Assembly: GCA_937863685.1 (NCBI GenBank)
Contig: CALMGM010000012.1
Location: 65,816-129,815, forward strand
Length of the DNA: 64,000 nt
Source of the DNA: an uncultured bacterium
Lineage (GTDB): Bacteria; Edwardsbacteria; AC1; EtOH8
Reading direction: 5' to 3'
The position numbers were made by a program, and so were the translations under genes. Under the pieces are notes generated by a model. It was not told the origin of the DNA and did not search any database. It saw only the letters and a list, made by a program, of their open reading frames with translations. This document shows positions 34,056-42,471 of this stretch, piece after piece; position 1 is the stretch's first letter, and each line of letters begins with the position of its first letter.

Positions 34056-34940
34056 CTAGAAGCTGATCCCCATGGACAAGGCTTGGATGTTTCCCAGGTC
34101 ACCGTACGACCGGTAGCCGTAGGCCACGCTGAGATCCCTCCGGCCCAGTTTTTTCAGCTCCATCCCCAAACCCAAGGGGGACCGGTCCGCCAGCTCGGGG
34201 ATCTTTTCGTATCCTATTTTAAGGGATAGACTGGTCAGCGGATATGATTCCAGGGAAAGGCTGGGATATCCGCCCTCCTCCTTTCTGATATTATACTGCA
34301 CCGAGCCGCTGACCTTGCCGGCAAGATATTCGGCCCGGACTCCGGCCACATATGCCGTGTTCTGGGGATAGCGGATATCGTTGTTCCTGGGATAATCCGG
34401 CCCCAGGTCCTTGACCATCAGGCTGCCGGAAAGCAGGCCCCTTTTATACATCAGGGCAATGTCCGAGCTCCAGCCCCAGTCATAGCGGTCCGGCAGGTTC
34501 AAACGCGAGGCCTTCAAATTGAGGCCCAGGCCCCAGGCATCGGCCATCACCAGACCATAGCCCAGGCCCAGGTTCGACGCTTGAGACTGGAGGGTCCCCA
34601 TCGGCTGGCCGTCCTCGGTGTATCCGGAAACGGTCCCCAGCGACCAATACCCCAGGCTGAATGACGCTGTGCCATATCTTCTGACCGGCAGCGCGGCGCT
34701 GGCCGAGCCCCCGTATACCTCCTGCCACCATTGGATCCCCGAGGCGGAAAGCGTCCGGTATTTTATGAAACCCAGGGATGACGGGTTCTGCAGCAGGCCC
34801 TGGGGTTCCCGGGATTGCAGGAGACATCCCTCTCCGAACACCACCTGCTCCGCCGTGGTGGGCATATCCCAGTACAGCAGCTGGGCCTGGACCGTCTGGG
34901 CCAGCATCACCGCCCAGGAGATGATAATGATTTTTTTCAT
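34056..34940 (-). CDS. PorV/PorQ-like outer-membrane barrel protein
   Basis: 294 residues with a signal peptide (IIISWAVMLAQTVQAQ) and a beta-strand-rich body (LGYGLVMADAWGLGLNLKAS, YVAGVRAEYLAGKVSGSVQY) ending in the strand IQALSMGISF with a terminal Phe, as outer-membrane barrels do. The N-terminal LLQNPSSLGFIKYRTLS resembles the NPA(S/G)L motif of PorV/UPF0164-type proteins, which in type IX secretion shuttle substrates to the attachment complex. It overlaps the PHP gene upstream by 4 bases. Confidence 0.75.
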   Translation of the reverse strand: MKKIIIISWAVMLAQTVQAQLLYWDMPTTAEQVVFGEGCLLQSREPQGLLQNPSSLGFIKYRTLSASGIQWWQEVYGGSASAALPVRRYGTASFSLGYWSLGTVSGYTEDGQPMGTLQSQASNLGLGYGLVMADAWGLGLNLKASRLNLPDRYDWGWSSDIALMYKRGLLSGSLMVKDLGPDYPRNNDIRYPQNTAYVAGVRAEYLAGKVSGSVQYNIRKEEGGYPSLSLESYPLTSLSLKIGYEKIPELADRSPLGLGMELKKLGRRDLSVAYGYRSYGDLGNIQALSMGISF

Positions 34941-36283
34941 CGGGACACCATGGTTTTCCCCAGAGAGACCCTGGTTTCGGTTGCGGATTTCTGTTCCAGC
35001 CGGATGAAATACACTCCGTTGAGAACCTGCCTCCCTTTGGCATCCTTCCCGTTCCAGCCGATGGGCTGGTCCGGCTGGCTTCCTATTATCTCTTTTACCA
35101 GCTTGCCGGAAAGATCGTAGATGACGGCCTTGACCGAAACGGCCGCCGGAAGCGGAGTGAAAACGATCCGGGCGTAGTTCTTGATGGGGGTGGGCCAGGT
35201 GACCACCGGATTCTTTTCGGACACCCCGTCGATGTGGACCGGACTGGTCCAGGCCCGGTCGCCGTCGCTCTGCAGGGCCTTGGCATGATAATAGACCGTG
35301 CCCAATCCAATGTTCTTTTCAAGCTCCCAAGTAACCATGGGCGAAGCCTGGACCACTTTAAAAGTATCTTCAGGAATGCCGTTGGTGTACAGGTACAGGC
35401 TGGCAAAATCGCTTCCGGCCGAAGCCTGGATCATTATTTTGACCGTACCCTCCTGTCGGATGAAATGCTCGCCCTGATAGCGGTCGTCCACGGACAATAA
35501 AAGATTTATCCGGTCGGAGGCCGGGCTGACCTCCATGGCGGTGGTGCGCCGGGACTGCAGGGCCTCCAGGACCGCCGGTTTGGTCAGGGTGTCGGCCCAG
35601 ATCCCGGTCAGCGGGATGTTGCCGTAAGAATTCACCCGGTTTCCCCAGTCCCGACGGTGGTTATCCTGGTTGGCCGACGCCCCCACGTGCCAGCCCCGTT
35701 CCAGGGCCCGGAGATAGGCGTCTTCGTAAAGGGTGCTGCTGTTGATGATCTCGATCAGGTCCATGGCCCGGTCGTAATCCTGGTAGTAGTACAGATCGTT
35801 GAAATTGCTGTTCCAGGAAGAGTCGGGATGGCAATACATGGCCGGACAGCCTTGGTCCAGAATCCAGGAATAACAACCCAGCAAATCGCTATTGTTGTAG
35901 GGCCACAATCCGGGAGCCTCCCAGACGTTGATGTGCCCGAAGCCGGAGCTGCCGATGCTGCCCACCTCCTGCCCGGCCAGGGCCACGAACCTGCCCGGGG
36001 CAGTGATGGTGTCGGCGATCAGCCTCAGATTCTGGTAATGCTCCGGAGTGATGGAATAGCTCACTCCGGAAAAACTGCCTCCGTTGTTATGTTCGGTCAG
36101 GGCCTGGATATCCACTCCGGCCACATCCCGGGCGTAAGCGAAGGCGGTGTCCGGGGTGCTTTCTCCGTCGGAATAGCTGGTGTGGGCATGCAGATTGCCG
36201 TAAAAACATTTGTATTCAGCATTGATCTTTCCGGCCCCCAGCAAAAAAAGGCACAGCGCCGTTGTTTGTATCATCATCTTCAT
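34937..36283 (-). CDS. Exported PHP-domain phosphoesterase with C-terminal sorting-type domain
   Basis: 448 residues: a signal peptide (MIQTTALCLFLLGAGKINA), a PHP metallophosphoesterase domain with YGNLHAHTSYSDGES (His32, His34, Asp39) and ALTEHNNGGS, then a C-terminal FlgD/Por-type tail of about 80 residues (IYDLSGKLVKEIIG and GVYFIRLEQ). The tail implies surface export by a type IX-like route. Surface PHP proteins may hydrolyse phosphate esters, but the substrate is unknown. It overlaps the nucleotidase gene by 4 bases, so the two phosphoesterases are made together. Confidence 0.85.
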   Translation of the reverse strand: MKMMIQTTALCLFLLGAGKINAEYKCFYGNLHAHTSYSDGESTPDTAFAYARDVAGVDIQALTEHNNGGSFSGVSYSITPEHYQNLRLIADTITAPGRFVALAGQEVGSIGSSGFGHINVWEAPGLWPYNNSDLLGCYSWILDQGCPAMYCHPDSSWNSNFNDLYYYQDYDRAMDLIEIINSSTLYEDAYLRALERGWHVGASANQDNHRRDWGNRVNSYGNIPLTGIWADTLTKPAVLEALQSRRTTAMEVSPASDRINLLLSVDDRYQGEHFIRQEGTVKIMIQASAGSDFASLYLYTNGIPEDTFKVVQASPMVTWELEKNIGLGTVYYHAKALQSDGDRAWTSPVHIDGVSEKNPVVTWPTPIKNYARIVFTPLPAAVSVKAVIYDLSGKLVKEIIGSQPDQPIGWNGKDAKGRQVLNGVYFIRLEQKSATETRVSLGKTMVSR

Positions 36284-37827
36284 TTCAGCAGTTCCCCTCC
36301 TCCGGCCTTTTTGATCCGTCCCTCGATCCGGACATCTATCGGCGAATTTTTCCGGACATAGTCGGTCATGGCCTGTCTCAGCTGGATATAGGTGTCGGAA
36401 CGATCGGCGCCTTCTTGAAATATCTTGTAGTTGCCTCCGCCGGCCCCCAGGAAATTGTTGGTGACCACTTTGTAGACTTTGGCGGGGTCGATGGGCTGGC
36501 CGTTCACGGTGACGCCGACCACCCTTTTCCAGACCGGTTTTTTGGCATCGTAGGTCATCTGCAGACCTCCCACCTGGAATATGGCATGATAGCCCAGCAC
36601 GCTGGTCTCGCAGGCTTTTATCACCTGGCTGCCGGTCAGGTCCATGGTCACCAGATAATTGCCGAAGGCGTCTACCTTATAGATGCTGCGGTAGGTTATC
36701 TCGCCCTTGACGATGTCCGCCTTGATGCCGGCCGAATTCTGAAAGGCTATATCCGCTCCGGTGGCGTCCATCATGGCATTGCACACGAAGTTACCAATGG
36801 AACTTTCCTTGTCACCCCCGCCGCGCTTCATGTCCACCAAGGCCACCCCCAGTGATTCGTCAAATCCTTTTTCGGCCAGAGTATTTCCCTCGGATACTAT
36901 CCGGTCGACCATGGTATCCCGGGGTACTGCTTCGGTAAACAATTCCTTCAGTTCACTGTTGTATCCCACAATCTGTTTGGTCTCCGGATCTATCAGCAGG
37001 TCCAGCTTGCCGATGGTGGTCAGGTTCCCGAAGGTCTGGACGATGATGGTGTGGTGTTTGGGATCCTCGTAAGCCTGGCGCAGTCCGGTATGGCTGTGGG
37101 CTCCGATTATCACATCGATGCCGGGAACACTATCGGCAATGGCCTTGTCGTGGCGGTAACCGGTATGCAGCAGGCCGAAGATCAGGTCGACATTTTGGGC
37201 CTTGAGCGAATCCACCATCTGCCTGGCGGTGGCCGATTCCTTGGCGATATCCAGGCCCTGAATATGCTCCGGGGTGGCCATGCCCCGCAGATAATGAGTG
37301 ATCAAGCCGAAGAGTCCGATCTTCAGTCCGGCCCGTTCCAGAACGATGTATGGTTTGAGATAGTCGACCGTCTTCCCGCTGACGGAGTCTATTAGATTGG
37401 ACCCCAGGGTCGGGAAATTGGCCTCGGTTATCAGGGTCTTGATCACCTCCTGCCCCTTGTCGTAATCGTGATTGCCTAAAGTCATGGCGTCATAGCCCAT
37501 CAGGTTCATGAAATCTATCACCGCCCGGCCTTGGGTAAATTCACCCAGCGGCGTCCCCTGGAAGATGTCCCCGCCCTCCAGCAGCAGGAAACCCCAGCCG
37601 TTCTGCTCGGCCTTCTGCCGTTCCTCTTTGATGATAGTAGCCACCGCCGCGGCGTTTCCGATGGGAGGCGGGAAATTCGGATTGATCCACCAGGCCTCCT
37701 CCTGGGGCAGATGGCCGTGAATGTCATTGGTGTGCAGGATGACCAGGTGCTGCCACTCCTTGGCCAGCGCGGTCCCGCCCGTCAAAATGACCAGGGACGC
37801 GATTATGATTTTGATGTTCTTGAACAT
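36280..37827 (-). CDS. Periplasmic 5'-nucleotidase / UshA-like metallophosphatase
   Basis: Hydrolyses nucleoside 5'-phosphates (and UDP-sugars in UshA). 515 residues: signal peptide (IIIASLVILTGGTALA), metallophosphatase domain with HTNDIHGHL (Asp35, His37), GGDIFQGTPLGEF, ALTLGNHDYDKGQ-like NHD motif (MTLGNHDYDKG) and IGAHSHTGL. The C-terminal 5'-nucleotidase substrate domain follows (GNYLVTMDLTGSQVI, VTNNFLGAGGGNYKIF). It lies between two barrel genes and a secreted PHP protein, pointing to extracellular nucleotide salvage. Confidence 0.93.
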   Translation of the reverse strand: MFKNIKIIIASLVILTGGTALAKEWQHLVILHTNDIHGHLPQEEAWWINPNFPPPIGNAAAVATIIKEERQKAEQNGWGFLLLEGGDIFQGTPLGEFTQGRAVIDFMNLMGYDAMTLGNHDYDKGQEVIKTLITEANFPTLGSNLIDSVSGKTVDYLKPYIVLERAGLKIGLFGLITHYLRGMATPEHIQGLDIAKESATARQMVDSLKAQNVDLIFGLLHTGYRHDKAIADSVPGIDVIIGAHSHTGLRQAYEDPKHHTIIVQTFGNLTTIGKLDLLIDPETKQIVGYNSELKELFTEAVPRDTMVDRIVSEGNTLAEKGFDESLGVALVDMKRGGGDKESSIGNFVCNAMMDATGADIAFQNSAGIKADIVKGEITYRSIYKVDAFGNYLVTMDLTGSQVIKACETSVLGYHAIFQVGGLQMTYDAKKPVWKRVVGVTVNGQPIDPAKVYKVVTNNFLGAGGGNYKIFQEGADRSDTYIQLRQAMTDYVRKNSPIDVRIEGRIKKAGGGELLK

Positions 37828-37828
37828 A

Positions 37829-39052
37829 CTATTTCTTCAGCGAAATGGTTAACATCAGATCGGCCATGGTCTCGGATACCGTTGTCCGGCTGGAGGTGCC
37901 GAAGGCCTGCCCGTAATTGAAGGTCCTCCGCCCCATCCCGGCCGAGATGCCGGCGTTCACCCAGGGGAGCGATATCTCGGTGCCGAAACCGGCCCTGGCC
38001 AATCCGATGGATGACGAAAGATAGGAATTGGTGAAAGACACGCCGAAATACAGGGGCCGGTTGTTTTTCATCCGGTGCGATATTCCAAAACTGTACCGGC
38101 TGACCGGGGACAGAAGGTCATCATAGGAGAAAAGATTGTCCGTCAGATTCTGCCAGGGGCTGTATTCATATTCCAGGCTGACGGTGGCCGGAAATTCATT
38201 GGACGGCCGGTAGTTCACCCCTATAGTGTAACTGCTGGGCAGCCCTACCTTCTGTTGGTCGTTGATGGTCGTGTCGTTATAGCTGTAGGAGAACGGCCCT
38301 TCCATCCTGGCGCTGCTTTTCCAGCTTATACCCAGATTGAGACGCGGAGTTATCTGCCCGAAAGCCCCGGCCGAATAACGATATCCCTTGTAATTGAACC
38401 GATAGTCTATCTTGACATCAGGATAGGTGGGATCGGCATAGTCCTCGGTGATGGCGATCTTGGGATCCCCCGACAGTCTGGTCAGCCCCAGTCCGGCCGA
38501 CAGGAAAGAGAACGGTTTGACGGCCAGCGCTCCGCTGTATCCGTAGATCGCCCCTTCCTCGTTCTGCTGGTATATACGGGTCACGTAGTAGAAGGCATCC
38601 CGCTCCTCGGTTTTTAACCGGTAGCTGAAATCGTATTCCCGGCTGATGCCGAATCCCAGGGCCGTCCGCGGCAGGCCCCACCGCCGAAAGGAATATGATG
38701 CCTGGGCGCCGTGGAGGTTGTAGTCGGTCTGGTCGTTGATGGACATTGTCAGAAGGCCCACCGAATTGGCATAGGTGTCAAAAGCCTCGATAGAGCGGTA
38801 TTCCCGGCGCCAGTTGATCCCGGCGGCCAGCTGGGCCTCCAGGCCTTCCGTTTCGGTCATCAACGCCGGATTGACCAGCAATCCCTGGCCGGGCAGGGCC
38901 ACCCCCTTTATGTTCAGAGCCAGGCCAACGGCACTGTAGGCTGACGCCGGCGATCCGTAGGGGGTGTACTCCAAAAGTCCGGCCTGGGCGCTGCCGAGAA
39001 CGGTAATGAAACTTACTGCCAAAAGCAGCGCGATTTTTTCTTTGATCTTCAT
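37829..39052 (-). CDS. Outer-membrane barrel protein (FadL/PorV-like)
   Basis: 407 residues with a signal peptide (IALLLAVSFITVLGSAQA). The body is a regular run of amphipathic strands (FGISREYDFSYRLKTEERD, SFGISHRMKNNRPLYFGVSF) ending ADLMLTISLKK. The N-terminal part has VNPALMTETEGLEAQLAAG, reminiscent of the NPA motif of FadL/PorV-like barrels. It sits 1 base from the nucleotidase gene; a role as its channel or as an export component is plausible but unproven. Confidence 0.75.
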   Translation of the reverse strand: MKIKEKIALLLAVSFITVLGSAQAGLLEYTPYGSPASAYSAVGLALNIKGVALPGQGLLVNPALMTETEGLEAQLAAGINWRREYRSIEAFDTYANSVGLLTMSINDQTDYNLHGAQASYSFRRWGLPRTALGFGISREYDFSYRLKTEERDAFYYVTRIYQQNEEGAIYGYSGALAVKPFSFLSAGLGLTRLSGDPKIAITEDYADPTYPDVKIDYRFNYKGYRYSAGAFGQITPRLNLGISWKSSARMEGPFSYSYNDTTINDQQKVGLPSSYTIGVNYRPSNEFPATVSLEYEYSPWQNLTDNLFSYDDLLSPVSRYSFGISHRMKNNRPLYFGVSFTNSYLSSSIGLARAGFGTEISLPWVNAGISAGMGRRTFNYGQAFGTSSRTTVSETMADLMLTISLKK

Positions 39053-39089
39053 TTATATCTCCTTTGGATGATTTCTTGATAAAAGGCCG

Positions 39090-41624
39090 TTACCATCTGA
39101 GATCCAACTGCAGGTCCACCTTCCACAGATCGCGCCGATCGGTGAAATCCCGTACCACCTCCGCCGGCAGTTCTGCAAAATAATAATTATAGTCCGGACC
39201 GTAGATGTTGTTGTAGTTATACCGGGTATCCTTTCCCCGGATCCTCAGCCGGGCCTGCAGATTGTCCGACAATCTGTCGGATATCGTCACAAAATATTTC
39301 ATGCCGTCGTTGTCCAGGAAATCTATCCCGGCGTCCTCGAAAATCCACTGGGACATGGCATCGGTCCGCCAGCTGGAGATCCCGGCCTTCATATCCCAGT
39401 TGGGGGAAAAATTATGCTGCCAGTTGGAGGCCAGGTAGACCCCGCTCATCAGGGTGTTGCTGCCGTAGGCCGTGGACGGGGTCAGCCGGACCTCGCCGTA
39501 ACGCAACTCCACATTAAAATAATCCCGGTCGGTCAGGGTGCAGAAGGTCCTGAGGGTGGTCTCCCGGGTGTTGGACCTGGAGGCCTCGGCGGGCTTGGGC
39601 AGATATTTGGTCTGGAACTTTTGCTTGACCCTGAATCGCAGGGGAAAGACCGGGCGGTATTCCAGCTCGCCCTGGAACCGGACGTTGTCCAGGCCGTAGG
39701 CCAGGTTTCTCCAGAAATCTATATAGGCCCTGGTTAGGGTCAGCTGGCGGTTGATCTGCCACCGGGTCTCGATATAGGTGCCGTCCTCGGACTTGGGCGC
39801 CGGGTAGTTGACCAGCTGCTTGTAGCTGGGGTCTATCAGGCGGTACTCCTTCTCCAAAAGGGTGTCATCGAACTTGGTCTGTTCGGAGAAACCGCGGGAA
39901 TAGGGATTGTCGTAATCAACGTCGTAATGCCGGCGCAAAAGAAGGAGATACACGGTTTCATACTGGAGGCGCGACGTCCATAAGTAAGCCCAACCGCCTC
40001 CGTTGAGGTGCGCCAGCTCCCCTTCCACCGAAAGGTTGTCCACCACCGTCCGGAAATTTCCGGATTTGATGCCCCGGATGTTTCCCGACCACAGCTGGGT
40101 GAAATTGGGATCCGACAGTTCGTTCACATCCCCCGGCAGGTCCAGTTCGCCGGGATCGGGGCGGAAAGCCTTGTCGTATTTGCATTCGAAGGCCGTAAAT
40201 CCGAGCTGGGTGCCCACCGGCAGCGACATCATGCCCGAAAGGTCCCAGTTGACGTTCATCCCGTAGGTCTTTTCGTTGAATACGTCCCGGTACCAGGGAT
40301 ACCGGGGGGCCGATATGAAATAGGTATTGACCGTGCCGTCCCGGTTCAGTATCCCGTCCTTCTGGTCGGATGAAAAGAAAAATGTCGGTTTGATGTTCCC
40401 GAAGCCCGACTGCAGAGCGGCACCCCTCAGGGCGAACTCTTCGTTGGAGGTAATGTCCCCGAAGACCCCCGCCCCGCGGGTGAAGCGCCGCACCAGGGAT
40501 TCGTCGGCGGACCAGCGGTTATCCATGGCCAGCCCCTGGCCGAAGGTCAGGCGGTAGTTGCCTATAAAAAGTTTGTCGATGGGATCCATGTCATACAGGG
40601 CCACATAGGCCTTGGTGAAGCCCTGGTCCTCGTAGGGCTCCTTCTGATTGTAATAGCCCAGCTTGATATCTCCCCCCAGGTCCATCCGCAGGCGGTGCTG
40701 GACGGCCAGGCCGTTCCGGGCATTTCTCAGCTGTTCATATTCGGACTGCAGCCGTTCTTTCAACTGGTCGATCTCGGACTGGCTCCAGCCGTGCTGACTG
40801 AGGATCTTGTCGGTGGTCACGGTGTCGTAAACGGCAGAGCCGGGAATGAAGGCCAGCAGGGCGGAATTGAGCGAGGCAGCCTGATACCTGAAATCGTCCT
40901 CGTCGCCCGGATCGATCCGGTCATCGGAGGTCAGCCTTACCCGGTAATTCCCGTCAAAATAAAATCTCTCCTCCCTGGGATCGATGGTGACGTAGTTTCT
41001 CATGTTGGTGAAGCCGTAATGGGATAGGCCGTCGATGTTTCGCTGCAGGGTCCGCCAGTCCTTTATGGGGCCGGAGTATTTTATATGCCGGGCCACTGCC
41101 GCCGCATCGATGGGCGATACATTCTGCAGGGTCAACAGCTGGTCGATGGAAGTGCGGTTTATGTCCATGGGGTGCAGCAGCAGCTCCTCCCATTCGTTGA
41201 CGGCACCGTAACCCGGCGATTCCTCGGCCGCCAGCCGGTCCTGAAGTTCGGCGATGTACCTGGTGACATTCGAGGTGTCTGATGAGGGGAAGACCGCCAC
41301 CTGGGGCCGCAGTATTTTCAGGGACTGGGGATTCATCCCGGGCACCTCCATCAGCTGGTAGAAACTGGCGAAGGCCCCGCGTTCATAGCGGTAGGTATAA
41401 ATGTTCTCGGCCAGCTTTGGGGGAATGTCCTGAAGACCATAAATCTCTTCTTTGGTGGCCAGGTTGAGGTCAAGCTGGATGCCGGAACCGACGGTCAGGG
41501 TATCATCCGGGTATGCATTGACCTGGGTTTCCTGATAAAATTCCGACTGCTGGGCCGGTGCCGGACCTGCCGCATAAAGCGCCGCCAGCAGAATGAAGAT
41601 CATCGATTTATAATTCAACTTCAT
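39090..41624 (-). CDS. Large outer-membrane barrel with N-terminal ComEA-like helix-hairpin-helix motifs
   Basis: About 844 residues. After a signal peptide (FILLAALYAAGPAPAQ), two helix-hairpin-helix segments are visible: LNLATKEEIYGLQDIPPKLA with YRYERGAFASFYQLMEVPGM, and MDINRTSIDQLLTLQNVSP with GPIKDWRTLQRNIDGLSHYG. This layout matches ComEA-type DNA-binding modules. The remaining 650 residues look like a large beta-barrel, ending VDLQLDLRW with a terminal aromatic. Such proteins occur in FCB-group genomes without known function; DNA binding is inferred from the HhH motifs. Start ATG 41624 has GGTGA before it, inside the end of the upstream gene. Confidence 0.8.
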   Translation of the reverse strand: MKLNYKSMIFILLAALYAAGPAPAQQSEFYQETQVNAYPDDTLTVGSGIQLDLNLATKEEIYGLQDIPPKLAENIYTYRYERGAFASFYQLMEVPGMNPQSLKILRPQVAVFPSSDTSNVTRYIAELQDRLAAEESPGYGAVNEWEELLLHPMDINRTSIDQLLTLQNVSPIDAAAVARHIKYSGPIKDWRTLQRNIDGLSHYGFTNMRNYVTIDPREERFYFDGNYRVRLTSDDRIDPGDEDDFRYQAASLNSALLAFIPGSAVYDTVTTDKILSQHGWSQSEIDQLKERLQSEYEQLRNARNGLAVQHRLRMDLGGDIKLGYYNQKEPYEDQGFTKAYVALYDMDPIDKLFIGNYRLTFGQGLAMDNRWSADESLVRRFTRGAGVFGDITSNEEFALRGAALQSGFGNIKPTFFFSSDQKDGILNRDGTVNTYFISAPRYPWYRDVFNEKTYGMNVNWDLSGMMSLPVGTQLGFTAFECKYDKAFRPDPGELDLPGDVNELSDPNFTQLWSGNIRGIKSGNFRTVVDNLSVEGELAHLNGGGWAYLWTSRLQYETVYLLLLRRHYDVDYDNPYSRGFSEQTKFDDTLLEKEYRLIDPSYKQLVNYPAPKSEDGTYIETRWQINRQLTLTRAYIDFWRNLAYGLDNVRFQGELEYRPVFPLRFRVKQKFQTKYLPKPAEASRSNTRETTLRTFCTLTDRDYFNVELRYGEVRLTPSTAYGSNTLMSGVYLASNWQHNFSPNWDMKAGISSWRTDAMSQWIFEDAGIDFLDNDGMKYFVTISDRLSDNLQARLRIRGKDTRYNYNNIYGPDYNYYFAELPAEVVRDFTDRRDLWKVDLQLDLRW

Positions 41625-41629
41625 CGGGG

Positions 41630-42460
41630 TCACCATTTGTAACCCAGGCCGAACTGGTGGGTCCCGGACAGGGCCTGGTGCCCTCCCTCGAAGGCATAGC
41701 CCACCAGTATTCCCCTGGTCCTTACTCCCATCCCTACGGAATAAAGGGTCAACTGGCCTTCGTTCATGATCCCGGCTCTCAACGCCAGCTTTCCCTGTAA
41801 AAGTTCGTATTCGGAGCCGATTTTATACCTGGTTATCCTGCCGGCGTCCTTTCCGGCCTCGATTGATGCCAGTACCCCGCTGAATGGGATGTAGGACACC
41901 CCGATGTTAACCCCGCTGGGCAGATCGTATTGGTAAAGCGTACCCAGGCTGGGGTGATTCATATTGTGGCCGAAACAGCCGATCCTCCAGCTGCGGTACA
42001 CTTTGGCCAACAGGCCGATGTCGATACCGGTGGTCATGGCCGAACCAAAGCCTTCCTGCCACAGCCGGTAGAAATTGAAATTATAGCCGAAGGCCAGCTG
42101 GCTGTTGAGGTCGAATCCGTGGGACAGGGTCACCGCCTGGTCGGTCTCCAGGTCGCATCCCACCTGCTGGGCCGATATCGCCACCCCGCCCCACTTGACG
42201 AACCTGCGGCCGATGGTGGCCGTCTGGTTGGTGAGGCCGGCCACCCCCCACAGCCGTTTGGCAAAGACCGTGGCCTGCCAGGAATCTATCTGGGACAGTC
42301 CGGCCGGGTTCCACCTTACGGCGTCGATATCGTCGGCCACCGCGGTATAGGCCCCCGACATTCCGACGGGCCGGATGCCCACCTGCCAGTCCTCGAAGGC
42401 CGCCCGGGCCGTTCCCAGGGGCAGGGACAGAATAAACACGATCGAAAGTATCTTTTTCAT
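41630..42460 (-). CDS. PorV/PorQ-like outer-membrane protein
   Basis: 276 residues: signal peptide (ILSIVFILSLPLGTARA), then the family-typical IRPVGMSGAYTAVADDIDAVRWNPAGLSQI start, split here as GMSGAYTAVADD and WNPAGL, and barrel strands ending in HQFGLGYKW. Relatives (PorV, PorQ, UPF0164) help deliver proteins with C-terminal sorting domains in type IX secretion. It sits directly after the large secreted protein that carries such a domain, consistent with a delivery role. Confidence 0.82.
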   Translation of the reverse strand: MKKILSIVFILSLPLGTARAAFEDWQVGIRPVGMSGAYTAVADDIDAVRWNPAGLSQIDSWQATVFAKRLWGVAGLTNQTATIGRRFVKWGGVAISAQQVGCDLETDQAVTLSHGFDLNSQLAFGYNFNFYRLWQEGFGSAMTTGIDIGLLAKVYRSWRIGCFGHNMNHPSLGTLYQYDLPSGVNIGVSYIPFSGVLASIEAGKDAGRITRYKIGSEYELLQGKLALRAGIMNEGQLTLYSVGMGVRTRGILVGYAFEGGHQALSGTHQFGLGYKW

Positions 42461-42471
42461 ATCTGCATCCT

